From contig CAWKFA010000015.1 in NCBI GenBank assembly GCA_963848825.1, positions 1,488,001 to 1,552,000 on the forward strand: a stretch of 64,000 nucleotides of DNA, in the 5' to 3' direction. This document shows positions 18,787 through 28,785 of this stretch, piece by piece. Source of the stretch: CAVVSQ01 sp963848825 (GTDB lineage: Bacteria; Planctomycetota; Planctomycetia; Gemmatales; Gemmataceae). The first letter of the stretch is position 1. Each line of letters begins with the position of its first letter. The notes under the pieces are model-generated. The model was not told the DNA's origin and did not search any database. It saw nothing but the letters and a program-made list of their open reading frames with translations. The translations under genes and the position numbers were made by a program.

Positions 18787-19544
18787 TCGATGATTTTGTG
18801 GCCGCGTTCGCTTTGACGCTGGCGCGGGTTGGTACCTTCATTCACATTTTGCCACTGCTGGGCGGCGCAACATGCCGCGCACAGTGAAGATTGGCCTGGC
18901 GCTGGCGCTGGCAATGGTTTTTTTCACGGAGGCGAGCGGTTCGCTGGCGCAGGCGGGTGGTTGCAGCGCGCTGGGGCTGGGCTCCTGGGTAGGCTTTGGG
19001 CTGGCGGTGGGACGTGAAATGATTCTGGGCGGGGTGCTCGGCTTCGCGATGGGCCTCTTCTTGCTGCCGGCGCACGTGGCTGCCGAGTTCATCACGCAGG
19101 AAGGCGGCCTGTCCTTCGCGAACGTGCTGACCGCTTCGGGAGACGGCTCCACCAATGCGTTAACCGTGGTTTTTGAAATGCTGGCGTCGGTGGTCTTCTT
19201 GGGACTCGACCTGCATCATGGCTTTCTCCTCCTTTTGCAGGAGACGTTTCGCGTCATGCCGATCGGCCAGGGCTTTCCTTTGCCGAATTGGGACCCGGTC
19301 ATGGCCGTCAGTGCGGCCGAAGAAGGTGGCCTGCTGTTGGTGGCGCCGATACGCGCTGTGCCTGTTTCTGACGACGGTGGTGCTGGCCCTGATGACGCGG
19401 GCGGCGCCGCAGCTCAATTTGTATTCCGTGGGCTTTCCGGTGCGTGTGTTTGTATTTCTTGGCAGCACGCTGATTATGCTGCCGCAGGTGTTGGCCGGCA
19501 TGCTTGGCTTGTTTTCCTATTTTCTGGGTTTGCTGCGCTTATAG
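18783..19544 (+). CDS. fliR: Flagellar export protein FliR (frame breaks)
   Basis: GTG 18783 overlaps the fliQ stop (GTGA). The opening DDFVAAFALTLARVGTFIHI and LPLLGG fits FliR. After a change near 18870 come MPRTVKIGLALALAMVFFTE and GREMILGGVLGFAMGLFLLP, then AAEFITQEGGLSFANV and HHGFLLLLQETFRVMPIGQG. After another near 19355 come LFLTTVVLALMTRAAPQLNL and GFPVRVFVFLGSTLIM. About 253 residues, the usual FliR length. FliR is the single-copy cap subunit of the export pore. Confidence 0.88.
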
Positions 19545-19565
19545 GCCCGCCGCGAGGAAGAAACC

Positions 19566-20654
19566 TTGGCCGACGATATTGATCTGCAACAGAAGACGGA
19601 ACCACCCTCACCGCGGCGGCGCGAACAGGCCGCCGAGGAAGGGCAATTCCCGTTAAGCGCCGAGCTGAACACCGGGGTGCTTTTGTTTGTCGGCGCGGCG
19701 GGGCTAATGTGGTTGGCGCATAGCCTCGGCGGCGGTTTGCTCACGCAAACACGCCTGGATTTGGCGCTGTTGCCCCAAAGCGACCTGACCACCAGCGGCG
19801 TGCAGAATATCTTTGTCGCCAAGTTCGGCCAGGGACTGTCCATCGCGGGCATCATGATTGGCCTGTTGTTTTTCACCACGCTGGCCCTGGGAGTGGCGCA
19901 GGTGGGCTTTAACCTGAATTTCGGTCGCCTGGCCATTAACTGGGAGCGTGTCTTTCCGTTTAAGTTCGAGCGTTTGCTGGGCTGGGACAAGTTGATGAGC
20001 GGCCTGTTTTTGATCTGCAAGATCCTGGCCATTGGCGTGGTGGCCTGGTGGATCGTGCGGCAACATGGCCAAGAAATAACGCACCTGGGCGACGCCAGCC
20101 TGGCCGGGGCGATGGCGAATGCGTGGCGCTTGACGATACGCATCACGCTGGGGTTGGCGAGCACGCTGCTGGTCATCGGCGTCAGCGATTATGCCTACCA
20201 GCGCTGGCGTTTCGAGCGCTCGCTTTACATGACCAAGCAGGAAGTGAAGGAAGAACACAAACGGGACGAGGGCAACCCGCAAACCAAGGCCCGTATTCGC
20301 AAGCTCCAGAGGGACAACGCCCAGCGCAAGATGTTCCACAATGTTCCCAAGGCGACGGTGGTGGTGACCAACCCGACCCACTATGCGGTGGCCTTGCAAT
20401 ATGAGTCCGGCATGGCAGCACCCAAGGTCGTGGCCAAGGGCGCGGACCATATTGCCCAGCGCATCAAGGACATCGCGCGCCGGCACGGAGTGCCGGTCGT
20501 GGAACGTCGGTCGCTGGCCCAGATGCTCTACAAAACGGTGAAGGTCGATCAGTCCATACCGCTGGGCCTGTATGTGGTTATTGCCGAATTGATGGCCTAT
20601 GTCTACCGACTCAAGGGAGACGCGGGCATGGATCAAGGACGAAAGACTCCATGA
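19566..20654 (+). CDS. flhB: Flagellar export switch protein FlhB
   Basis: 362 residues, intact. The TTG 19566 start follows GAGGAAG. The N-terminus contains KTEPPSPRRREQAAEEGQFP, typical for FlhB, then four membrane helices, the linker MTKQEVKEEHKRDEGNP and the autocleavage loop NPTH at residues 269-272 in VVTNPTHYAVALQY. Cleavage between Asn and Pro switches export from hook to filament substrates; the substrate switch partner FliK is encoded at 39.7-41.0 kb. The C-terminal cytoplasmic domain is complete. Confidence 0.95.
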   Translation: MADDIDLQQKTEPPSPRRREQAAEEGQFPLSAELNTGVLLFVGAAGLMWLAHSLGGGLLTQTRLDLALLPQSDLTTSGVQNIFVAKFGQGLSIAGIMIGLLFFTTLALGVAQVGFNLNFGRLAINWERVFPFKFERLLGWDKLMSGLFLICKILAIGVVAWWIVRQHGQEITHLGDASLAGAMANAWRLTIRITLGLASTLLVIGVSDYAYQRWRFERSLYMTKQEVKEEHKRDEGNPQTKARIRKLQRDNAQRKMFHNVPKATVVVTNPTHYAVALQYESGMAAPKVVAKGADHIAQRIKDIARRHGVPVVERRSLAQMLYKTVKVDQSIPLGLYVVIAELMAYVYRLKGDAGMDQGRKTP

Positions 20655-20670
20655 CGAATGAGGTAATGCC

Positions 20671-22758
20671 ATGAAGGGCGTGCGCGCGGTGGCTTCGGGA
20701 GGCGCGACGTTGGCGGTGCCGATAGCGGGCCAACGCAGTGAGATGGTGCTGGCAATCGGGCTCTTCGGCCTGGTCGGCATCTTGCTGGTGCCGTTGCCGG
20801 GCCCAATCCTGGACATGCTGCTCACGCTCAACCTGGCGCTCACGGTGCTTTTGTTGCTCATCACGATCGGCGCCAAACAGCCGCTGGATTTCTCCGTTTT
20901 TCCGTCCGTTCTTTTGCTGCTCACGCTCTTTCGCCTGACATTGAACGTGTCGACCACGCGGGCCATTCTTCTTAGCGGCGAGGCCGGGGCGATCGTGCGC
21001 GCGTTCGGCGATTACGTGGTTCAGGGCAATTTGCTCGTGGGGTTGGTGGTCTTTGGCATCCTCGTGGTCATCCAGTTCGTGGTCGTCACCAAGGGTGCGG
21101 GGCGCATTTCGGAGGTGGCGGCGCGTTTCATCCTGGATGCGATGCCCGGCAAGCAAATGGCCATCGATGCGGAACTGAACTCCGGCGCCATTGCCGAGCC
21201 GGAAGCACGCCGGCGGCGCGACCACTTGATGCGCGAGGCCGAGTTTCATGGTGCGATGGACGGTGCCAGTAAGTTCGTGCGTGGCGACGCGATCGCGGGC
21301 CTTATCATCACCGGCATCAACCTGGTCGGCGGCATCATCATGGGGCTGATGCGCGGGATGGATGTCGCCGGGGCCGTACATACTTATTCGGTGCTTACGA
21401 TCGGCGATAGCCTGGTATCGCAAATACCGGCGTTTTTGATCGCCATCGCCTCCGGTTTTTTGGTGACCAAGGCGACGTCGAAAGCGAGCCTGGGTGAGGA
21501 ATTGAGCACGCAGTTCATGACCAACTCCAAGCCGTTGACCATGGGGGCCACCATTCTGCTAAGCCTGGCGGCAGTTCCCGGCCTGCCCAAGCTACCATTT
21601 TTAGCGTTGGCGTTTCTTTTCTGGCAAGCGACGCGCTGGTCCAAAAAGGTGCCGCCCGCCGAGGCGACGCCCGCGGCAACGCCCGCGGCGCCTGGTACTG
21701 CCGAAAGGACCTCCTCCGAAGCGATTGTGGACGATTTTCTGCATGCGGATCGCGTCGGTATCGAGATCGGTGCACGACTGATTCCCCTGGCCCGCGCGGA
21801 GCAGGGCAACGTCCTTGTCGATCGGGTGATGAGCTTGCGCCGGGATTTGGCGAAAAAGAATGGCGTGTGGGTGCCGTCCATCCGCATTCGCGACAATCTG
21901 CAACTCGACCCGTTCGCCTACCGCTTTTTCATCAATGGCCGGGAAGTGGCCCGCGGCATTATCCGCATGGGCTGTTATCTCGCGCTGATACCCGCCGAGC
22001 CCTTGTTCGCGCTGGAAGGTGAAGCGACGCAGGAGCCAGCCTTTGGTCTGCCGGCCAAATGGATCGCCGAGAACGACAAGGCGAGGGCGGAACTGGCAGG
22101 CTACACCGTCGTTGACGCGGTCAGTGTGCTGATCACGCACCTGAGCGAAGTGCTGCGGAAGAATGCGGCGGAGTTGCTGGGCAGGGAGGACCTCAAACAA
22201 CTTGTCGACAAGGTACGGGAAACCTCGCCGAGCCTGGTGGACGAGTTGATTCCCACGGTGGTCAACATGGGCCTCTTGCACCGCGTCCTCACCTTGCTGT
22301 TGGAGGAGCATGTGCCGATCTCAAACCTGACGCGCATTTTGGAGAGCCTCGCGAACCATACGGCGTCGACCAAGGACCCCGCGGAACTCACGGAGCGCAT
22401 GCGCACGGATTTGGGACGCATCATCTGCGACCGCTTTCGGGACCCTCAAGCCAAACTGGCGGCCATCGTTCTCGACCCGCGCCTGGAAATGGACCTGCGC
22501 CGCGCGCTCCACGAAAGAAACCTGGTCCTGGAGCCCTTGCGCCTGGAAAAGCTGATCGTGTGCCTGGCCAACAACTGGCGCAAATCCCACGTCGCCGGCA
22601 AGGAAGTCGCCCTGCTGACGGACACTGTCTTGCGTCGACCCTTGCGGGGCGCCCTGGTTAGGTCGCTGGCGGATTTAAGCGTGGTCGCCTATCAAGAAGT
22701 TCCCAATGATCTTGGCCTTCAGCCAGTTGCGCTGGTTCGTCCGGAAGACCTTATTTAG
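20671..22758 (+). CDS. flhA: Flagellar export apparatus protein FlhA
   Basis: 695 residues, intact, 16 bases after flhB. The N-terminal ~330 residues carry eight hydrophobic segments. The FHIPEP-family signature RFILDAMPGKQMAIDAELN is near residue 150, and the ion-channel region REAEFHGAMDGASKFVRGD follows. After a linker rich in Ala and Pro, the C-terminal domain (~350-690) includes RIRDNLQLDPFAYRFFINGR, LSEVLRKNAAELLGRED and VPISNLTRILESLA, the chaperone/substrate docking platform. It forms the nonameric ring below the export gate. Confidence 0.96.
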   Translation: MKGVRAVASGGATLAVPIAGQRSEMVLAIGLFGLVGILLVPLPGPILDMLLTLNLALTVLLLLITIGAKQPLDFSVFPSVLLLLTLFRLTLNVSTTRAILLSGEAGAIVRAFGDYVVQGNLLVGLVVFGILVVIQFVVVTKGAGRISEVAARFILDAMPGKQMAIDAELNSGAIAEPEARRRRDHLMREAEFHGAMDGASKFVRGDAIAGLIITGINLVGGIIMGLMRGMDVAGAVHTYSVLTIGDSLVSQIPAFLIAIASGFLVTKATSKASLGEELSTQFMTNSKPLTMGATILLSLAAVPGLPKLPFLALAFLFWQATRWSKKVPPAEATPAATPAAPGTAERTSSEAIVDDFLHADRVGIEIGARLIPLARAEQGNVLVDRVMSLRRDLAKKNGVWVPSIRIRDNLQLDPFAYRFFINGREVARGIIRMGCYLALIPAEPLFALEGEATQEPAFGLPAKWIAENDKARAELAGYTVVDAVSVLITHLSEVLRKNAAELLGREDLKQLVDKVRETSPSLVDELIPTVVNMGLLHRVLTLLLEEHVPISNLTRILESLANHTASTKDPAELTERMRTDLGRIICDRFRDPQAKLAAIVLDPRLEMDLRRALHERNLVLEPLRLEKLIVCLANNWRKSHVAGKEVALLTDTVLRRPLRGALVRSLADLSVVAYQEVPNDLGLQPVALVRPEDLI

Positions 22759-22861
22759 CAGGCAAGTAATGCCGAAAAAGAAAGATACCCTGTATCCTCC
22801 GGCGCCGGTGGCCTGACGATCCAGGGGTACGCCACAAAATGGGCAAAATGTCCTGGAAGTT

Positions 22862-22892
22862 CTGCAATAAAGGGCAGTTCCTGTTATTGCAG
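22862..22892 (+). terminator. Perfect 9-bp hairpin between flhA and fliA
   Basis: CTGCAATAA (22862-22870) pairs with TTATTGCAG (22884-22892) around a 13-nt loop, 44 bases before the sigma factor start. There is no downstream T-run. It may be an RNA-processing or attenuation site separating export-gene and sigma-factor expression rather than a true terminator. The rest of the 177-base gap shows nothing convincing. Confidence 0.4.
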
Positions 22893-22935
22893 GGCCTTTG
22901 GTAGGACGTTTTCCCGTGGGTGAAGGGAAGTGTTT

Positions 22936-23649
22936 GTGTCGGCCCAAGTGTACCAACAAGTCAGCGCTCAAACACTGCGCGAGGAACTGATTCTTGGAAA
23001 CCTTGGTCTGGTGCGCCACATTCTCGGCCGGTTGTCGGCACGACTGCCGCGCGGTGTCGACCTGGATAATCTCGAAGCGGCGGGGGTCCTCGGCCTTGTG
23101 GAAGCGGCCAATCGGTTTCAGCCGGAGCGGGGGATCACCTTCAAGACCTTCGCGTATACCCGAATTCGGGGCGCCATTTATGACGAGCTCCGCCGCAATT
23201 GTCCGTTGCCTCAAGATTTGCTGGAGCGGACGGCGAAGGTTCGGCGGAGCCTGCAATCCATGGCGGCGCCGGCCAGCATCGAAAAGCTGGCGGAGGAGAC
23301 TGGCCTGACCGAGGATGACGTGACGGAATGTTTGGCCGCCATGCGAATGACACGCAACGTTTCCTGGGACAAAATCGCGGCCTCGAGTGGTGGGCAGTTG
23401 GCGGACACAACCGAGGGCCCGGACGCCTTGCTGGAAACCGCCGAACGTAAAAAATTGCTGGTGGAGGCCATCACGCAGCTTCCGGAATCGGAGCGCCTGT
23501 CCATCACGCTTTATTACATGGAAGATCTTCGGCTCAAGGAGATTGGCCGGGTGCTGAATCTTTCCGAGTCGCGTGTTTCGCGCTTGCTCAAGTCGGCGGA
23601 GCACCACATCGAGGAACACATCCGGGCGAAGGAAGATGATGCCGCGTGA
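22936..23649 (+). CDS. fliA: Flagellar sigma factor, sigma-28/FliA family
   Basis: 237 residues. I chose GTG 22936 because AAGGGA at 22923-22928 lies 7 bases upstream; GTG 22930 would be too close. Region 2 holds LVRHILGRLSARLPRGVDLD, LEAAGVLGLVEAANRF and FKTFAYTRIRGAIYDELR, typical of FliA/WhiG. Region 3 includes SIEKLAEETGLTEDDV and region 4 is LPESERLSITLYYMEDLRLK followed by EIGRVLNLSESRVSRL. It directs RNA polymerase to GCCGATAA-type promoters such as that at 17072. FlhF and FlhG, often between flhA and fliA, are absent here. Confidence 0.92.
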   Translation: MSAQVYQQVSAQTLREELILGNLGLVRHILGRLSARLPRGVDLDNLEAAGVLGLVEAANRFQPERGITFKTFAYTRIRGAIYDELRRNCPLPQDLLERTAKVRRSLQSMAAPASIEKLAEETGLTEDDVTECLAAMRMTRNVSWDKIAASSGGQLADTTEGPDALLETAERKKLLVEAITQLPESERLSITLYYMEDLRLKEIGRVLNLSESRVSRLLKSAEHHIEEHIRAKEDDAA

Positions 23650-23671
23650 GTCTCGAACGGGAGAGCAGATC

Positions 23672-23920
23672 ATGAAAAAGGAAACCGACCGGATGGAACG
23701 CCCGAACCTCTCGGGTAAAGTGATCCCGGCACATTTCGTGCGCTCGGGCGCCGCCCATCAAGAGAAGAGCGCTACACCGCCGGCGCCAACCGTTCGCGCG
23801 AGTGTAGGCGACAAGCCCAATGAACCCAAGATCGTCTTGCACAAGGAAGGCCAGACCGTCAAGGCAATCGAGGTGCAATGCACCTGCGGCGCGCTAATAC
23901 GGCTGGATTGCGAGTATTAA
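23672..23920 (+). CDS. Small protein with C-terminal CxC..C motif, downstream of fliA
   Basis: 82 residues from ATG 23672, 22 bases after fliA and preceded by GGGAGAG. The N-terminal half is charged and probably disordered (KKETDRMERPNLSGKVIPAH), followed by a Pro/Ala stretch. The C-terminus reads KAIEVQCTCGALIRLDCEY, a compact beta-hairpin-like segment with three cysteines that could bind metal. I recognise no named family. Its size, disorder and place after the sigma-28 gene are reminiscent of an anti-sigma factor such as FlgM, but there is no sequence support. The next gene is convergent, so it ends the flagellar operon. Confidence 0.65.
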   Translation: MKKETDRMERPNLSGKVIPAHFVRSGAAHQEKSATPPAPTVRASVGDKPNEPKIVLHKEGQTVKAIEVQCTCGALIRLDCEY

Positions 23921-23926
23921 CAAATT

Positions 23927-24766
23927 TTATACCGGGTGACCTTGAGGCGCTTTAAGCGCAAAGCAGGCGGGCGTGCCAAACGGGCAGCGTTCGTACCCGT
24001 TATCGAGCGAGGCGACTGTTTCGGCGCTGCCCAGGAAGAGGTAGCCGTCGGGCTTCAAGCAATCACGAAGCTTGCCAAGAATCATCTTTTTCGTGGCTAC
24101 GTCAAAATAGATCAGTACATTGCGTAAAAAGACCACATCCCAGGCCGGGGTTGGCGGCCAGGGCTCGATCAAGTTGAGCTGGCGAAACTCTACCATGGCG
24201 CGAACCGTGTCGTGGAGTTGCCATTCCGTTCCCCGCGGGTGAAAGTATTTGGCCAGCAGGGTAGTGGGCAGGCCACGATTCACTTCCAGTTGCGAAAACA
24301 GGCCCTGGCTGGCCCGGGCCAGCACATCCGTGGATAGGTCCGTCGCGACGATCCGCACTTTCCAGCTGATAAGCTGCGGGAAATGCTCGCGTAGCAGGAC
24401 GGCGATACTGTAAGGCTCCTGGCCAGTGGAGCAGGCCCCGCACCAGATGGAGAGCCGACAATCTCGGGCGCGGCGGGCGAGCAGTGCCGGGAGGATGTCT
24501 CTACGCAAAGCCTCAAACGGATGGGAGTCACGGAAGAAGGAAGTCTCATTGGTTGTCATCGTTTCGATGACTTTTTGCCCCAGACCGGCGCTGGGGTCGC
24601 GACGCAGGCAAGCGATGAGTTCCGCGGGAGAAGCGAAACCTTCACGGCGTGCCAGGACGAGCAGGCGGGATTCGGCCAAGTAGTTTTTTTCCTGCGAAAG
24701 CACTATCGCCGCATGCCTGGCAAGCAGCGCTTGAACAAATTCGAAATCCGTGAAGCTCAACGGCAC
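23927..24766 (-). CDS. cheR: Chemotaxis methyltransferase CheR
   Basis: 279 residues, intact. An N-terminal helical domain (FEFVQALLARHAAIVLSQEK) precedes the SAM-binding domain with TNETSFFRDSHPFEALR, IWCGACSTGQEPYSIAVLL, VRIVATDLSTDVLARA and WDVVFLRNVLIYFD. It transfers methyl groups from SAM to glutamates on the two chemoreceptors encoded upstream. It is the last gene of the minus-strand chemotaxis operon, 15 bases after cheB. Confidence 0.95.
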   Translation of the reverse strand: MPLSFTDFEFVQALLARHAAIVLSQEKNYLAESRLLVLARREGFASPAELIACLRRDPSAGLGQKVIETMTTNETSFFRDSHPFEALRRDILPALLARRARDCRLSIWCGACSTGQEPYSIAVLLREHFPQLISWKVRIVATDLSTDVLARASQGLFSQLEVNRGLPTTLLAKYFHPRGTEWQLHDTVRAMVEFRQLNLIEPWPPTPAWDVVFLRNVLIYFDVATKKMILGKLRDCLKPDGYLFLGSAETVASLDNGYERCPFGTPACFALKAPQGHPV

Positions 24767-24781
24767 CAGAAGACCTCAGCT

Positions 24782-25868
24782 TTATTTGACTGCACCCAAG
24801 TTGGTATCGAGCCGCACACGGCCTATTTGCAAGCGTCGAACGATGGCCATCGCCAGGCCACTCAGCGGCAAAATCTCATGGGCCAGGCCATTTTTGGCGA
24901 CTGCTCCCGGCATTCCCCAGACCACGCTTGAGGCTTCGTCCTGAACCAAGACCTGGCCCCCCGCGCTGCGCACCTTTTCACAGCCGCGCAGGCCGTCTTG
25001 TCCCATGCCCGTGAGTACCACGGCCAATACGCCAGCCCCGAAGGTTTTGGCGGCCGAACGAAAAAGCACGTCCACGGCCGGTCGGCAGGAGTTTTCTGGC
25101 ATGTCTTGATGCAGCTGCAGGCGCGCTTGATTGTCGGCACGCGTAACTTCCATGTGAAAGTCCCCCGGCGCAATCCAGCCCGCGCCTGGTAGCAGAGGCT
25201 GTCCGGGCCTGGGTTCTCCGAACGGGATTTTGCAAGTGGCGGTCAGTCTTTCCGCCAACATGCGGGTAAACATCGGTGGCATATGTTGGACAATCACGAT
25301 AGGCACCGGCAATTTCATGGACAACTGAGGCAATAACTGGGCAAGCGCATTCGGCCCACCCGTCGAGGCACCGATGGCCAGCACATCCACTCGGGTTGAA
25401 GCCGTTGGGGTCGGGCGCGTGGCCATTGGTCCCGGCGCGCGTGTCGGCGGCGCCGTTTTGGCCCCGCAAAAGAGTTTGATGCGCGGAATCAGCTCGTCAC
25501 GCAGCTGCTGCATGGCGCTGCGTGGCAGTAGTCGCGCTCGCTGGTTTTGTCACATAGTCGCGGGCGCCTAACGTAAGGGCCTCCAGAGTGGCCGAGGCGC
25601 TGCGCTGCGTGATGGCGCTAAACATGATGACCGGCAGGCGTGGGTAACGGAGGCGGATTTCGGCCAGGGCCTCAAGACCATTCATCTCCGGCATTTCCAC
25701 GTCAAGTGTGACGAGATCGGGATTGAGTTGCGGTATCTTTTCCAGGGCAATGCGCCCATTCGCGGCCGTGCCGGCGACTGCCAGCGCTGGATCGGCGGCC
25801 ACAACGTCCGTAAGTAGGCGCCGCATCACGACGGAATCGTCAACGATCAGCACGCGAATTAGGGACAT
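24782..25868 (-). CDS. cheB: Chemotaxis methylesterase CheB (frame break)
   Basis: About 361 residues after repair. Residues 1-~115 are a receiver domain with VLIVDDS and the phospho-acceptor Asp56 in VTLDVEMPEMNG. The frame changes near 25535 just after GARDYVTKPA. The catalytic domain then shows LAIGASTGGPNAL (Ser), VIVQHMPPMFT (His) and LTGMGQDGLRG (Asp). It demethylates or deamidates receptors and is activated by CheA phosphorylation. The junction lies in the linker, in a GTCGCGCTCG context, so a single CheB is much more likely than two separate genes. Confidence 0.9.
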
Positions 25869-25915
25869 GCCGTTTGGCCTTCAATCGTTACAGCAAGAAA
25901 CGCGACGCCTCGTCC

Positions 25916-26755
25916 TCAACGGTACATCTCTTCCAGTTCGGCAAGCCGTGCCTTCACCTTGCTCGTCAGGGCACCCAGGATATCGCCGGGCATGCGCAGG
26001 TGTTCAAGCGTCGGGATGAGGGTTTGATGGTACTCGTCCGCTATTTCGGCGTCCGCGTCCAATCCATGGGCGACCGTATTCGCCAGATGGGTAACGTGCG
26101 CCAAAACCTCGGGGCTTGCGTCGGGGTCGTGGTGGTGCATGATGCCCTGCACGATGTTGTCCGGAAGCTTCCAGTGCTGCGCGATCAGGGCGCCAACCTC
26201 GGCATGCTGCACTTCGAGAACTTCATACTCCCTCTCGAAAGATTCCCGGCCTCCCCGGCCCACCGTGTGTTGCAAACATTGGCGGTAATCTTCACTCAAG
26301 AAGTTGCCCAGGACGATCTTGCCAAAATCATGCAGCAGCGCGGCGGTGAAACCCGCGGGAGACCATGGGGACTTACTGAAGGAACGGCCTACCTCGGCGA
26401 CGAGCGCGGCGGTCACCGCGTGGCGCCAGAAGTCGTCGCCTCGAATTCCGTAACCTGGAATGACTCCCACAACCAGCGGACGCGCAGCATGCCCCCATGG
26501 CCAGCCCCAGCACCATGCCGCTGCCCATGCGCATCACGGCTTCCTTGACAGTGCCGGCCATGTATTGGCGGGTATGCGCGCGGAATTGGCGACCCTTAAC
26601 AGCCTGCCCGTCAACACCGGGTCCAGAGTGGCGGCGTCAACGATCTCGGCGATGTCCGGCACGGCTTGCGTCGCCAGGGCAGCCAACCGCTGAACGCTGG
26701 TCGGCAGCGGTTGCAACCGATAGGCACCGGCAATCAGGGCTTTTTGATCGACCAT
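25916..26755 (-). CDS. HDOD domain protein (frame breaks)
   Basis: About 279 residues from ATG 26755. AYRLQPLPTSVQRLAALATQ, EIVDAATLDPVLTGRLLRVA and NSARIPANTW are the HDOD N-terminus. After junctions near 26550 and 26480 come VKEAVMRMGSGMVLGLAMG, then VIPGYGIRGDDFWRHAVTAA and FTAALLHDFGKIVL, the HD-like core with LLHDFGK. HDOD proteins lack clear enzymatic activity and act in signalling output; they recur inside chemotaxis operons. The start is 3 bases from the chemoreceptor stop, consistent with co-translation. Confidence 0.8.
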
Positions 26756-26757
26756 GG

Positions 26758-28785
26758 TCAATATTTCCGCGGCGAGGCAAGGCCGTTTGGCGCTTCCCAA
26801 TGCGCCGGCAAGCCGGCGCCAAACCGATAGGTCGGCACCAGCGCCCGCGGCGTTCGAGGTAAATCGTCTTCTGTCTCGGCAGCGCTTTCGCCACTGGCGA
26901 GATTACCGACGATGTCGGCACAGGCTTGGGCGGCATCGTCGGCGTTGTGGGCAATCTCGTTGACCACCACGGCCTGTTCCTCGACCGCGCTGGCGATTGT
27001 GTTTTGAAACTCGTTGACCCGGTGGATGATCGCCGCGATTTGGCCTAACTCCTCGACCGCTTGCCGGGTGTCGGTCTGGATAACGTCGATGGTACGGCTA
27101 ATGTCCTCAGTCGCCTTGGCGGTTTCCTTGGCCAGTTCCTTGACCTCATTGGCGACGACGGCGAAGCCCTTGCCCGCCTCGCCGGCGCGAGCCGCTTCGA
27201 TGGTTGCGTTGAGAGCCAGCAGGTTGGTTTGCTCGGCTATCGAGGTGATGACCTTGATGACCTTACCGATGGCCGCGCTACTCGCCGCCAGCTTTTCCAT
27301 GGAAGTGGTGGCGTTGGCGGCGCTGGTCACGGCGCTGTGGGCCACGTTGGCCGCCTCGGAGGAGTTCTCGGCGATCTTTTTGATGGAATCATCCATTTGC
27401 TTCACCCCGGTGGCGACGGTGACAATGTTGTCGCGGACCTGGACCGACGTCTCGGAGACCAGCAGCGTTCGCCGCGAGACCTGGTCCAGGGCCTGATTGA
27501 CTTTCTCGCTCATGCGGCCCAGCTCGTCCCGCGAATTTATGGCCAGGCGCTGGGTCAGGTCGCCGCTGGCCACTGCCTCAAGCACTTGCGTGACCTGTTT
27601 GAGCGGATGGAGAATAAGGCGGGCCAGGATCAGCGACAGGGTCAATGCACAAAAGGCGACGGCGCCGCCCGCCAACCCAATGGACCGCTGACTTTCCGCC
27701 CCCACCTTGAGCAGATGCATTTCGGCTTCCCTGATTTCCTCCTCGGGCACGCTCACGCCTATGATCCAGTCCCAGCCTTGAAAATGCATGAGGCGCGTTA
27801 TCATTTTCGTGGCAGCGGCCTGGTCGGTGCCCCGGCGCTCGCTGGCGATTTCGGCGATGACGCCCGCGGGCAGGCCGGCTATTTTGGTGCAGATGGCGTC
27901 GACGAAAACCTTTTCCGCGGGGCTACGGTCTTTAATGACGTCCGGCCCTTCTTTACCTGGATCATGGGCGATCACGTAAGTGCCTGTGGAATCGAGGACG
28001 AAAGCATGGCCCGTTCGCCCCAGGCGGATTTCGTTGATTGCCTTTCGCAAGCTGGGGACGTTCTCTTGCGGCACGCCGACATAGAGATTGCCTATCAACT
28101 CGTGCGCGTCGTCGTAAAGCGGTTCATAGGCGGTGACATACCAGTCCTTGACGATAAAAGCGCGGCCTCGATAGGTTTTGCCTTCGTGCAGGCTGCCGAC
28201 CACGAGGTTTTGGTTGCCGTTGGGCTCCAACCTGGGAATAAAAGTGCCAACGGGGCGTGTTTTGTTGTCCAGGTTGAAAACGTTGGTAGCGACGCGTAGC
28301 ATGTCGCCGGTGTCGTTGACGCGTTGAAAGATGGTACATGTCAGACCGGTGATCTCACGGACCTCATCGACGACGGGGGAGGGAGTGGCGAGGTCCGCGT
28401 TTTGACCGAGCCACTTTTGTCCCAGCAGCATTTTGGGCATCGTCAGGTCACTCGTTTGCCGGGTGAATTGATTGATCGCTTTCCAGGCAACGGTTTCGGT
28501 GGCCGACGTGTGCAGGCCGCCGGCCTCATTGACCAGGCGGCGCGCCACATTGAGAGCGATATCCACCATTTGTTGCTGGGTTTCGAGCTGCGTCTGGCAC
28601 ATGGCGTAGACGCCCTGAAGCGTGTGGTCCAGGTCGTTCGAGCTCAGCTCCATGCACTCGTGCGCGGCTATCGCGCTGGCATGGTGGGTCTGGTACAGGA
28701 CAAAGACCATGATGCCCGCGATGGAGCCGACGCACATGACGCTCAGGGCAAGTAGCTTCAGGCGTAACGATGCGTTTTTCAACAT
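26758..28785 (-). CDS. Methyl-accepting chemotaxis protein with Cache-type sensor
   Basis: 675 residues, intact. A TM helix lies at ~8-30 and a long periplasmic region follows with Cache features (EGKTYRGRAFIVKDWYVTAY, then LRKAINEIRLGRTGHAFVLD and MHFQGWDWIIGVSV). A second helix lies at ~370-395, then HAMP and a signalling domain with the hairpin tip EQTNLLALNATIEAARAGEA. The ligand is likely a small molecule such as an organic acid or amino acid. The C-terminal ~35 residues after NLASGESAAE look disordered. No CheR-binding pentapeptide is visible at the end. Confidence 0.92.
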   Translation of the reverse strand: MLKNASLRLKLLALSVMCVGSIAGIMVFVLYQTHHASAIAAHECMELSSNDLDHTLQGVYAMCQTQLETQQQMVDIALNVARRLVNEAGGLHTSATETVAWKAINQFTRQTSDLTMPKMLLGQKWLGQNADLATPSPVVDEVREITGLTCTIFQRVNDTGDMLRVATNVFNLDNKTRPVGTFIPRLEPNGNQNLVVGSLHEGKTYRGRAFIVKDWYVTAYEPLYDDAHELIGNLYVGVPQENVPSLRKAINEIRLGRTGHAFVLDSTGTYVIAHDPGKEGPDVIKDRSPAEKVFVDAICTKIAGLPAGVIAEIASERRGTDQAAATKMITRLMHFQGWDWIIGVSVPEEEIREAEMHLLKVGAESQRSIGLAGGAVAFCALTLSLILARLILHPLKQVTQVLEAVASGDLTQRLAINSRDELGRMSEKVNQALDQVSRRTLLVSETSVQVRDNIVTVATGVKQMDDSIKKIAENSSEAANVAHSAVTSAANATTSMEKLAASSAAIGKVIKVITSIAEQTNLLALNATIEAARAGEAGKGFAVVANEVKELAKETAKATEDISRTIDVIQTDTRQAVEELGQIAAIIHRVNEFQNTIASAVEEQAVVVNEIAHNADDAAQACADIVGNLASGESAAETEDDLPRTPRALVPTYRFGAGLPAHWEAPNGLASPRKY

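Noticed and set aside
27061..28299. Long plus-strand frame opposite the Cache chemoreceptor
   Set aside because: It lies antisense to a clearly conserved receptor and is a GC-bias shadow.
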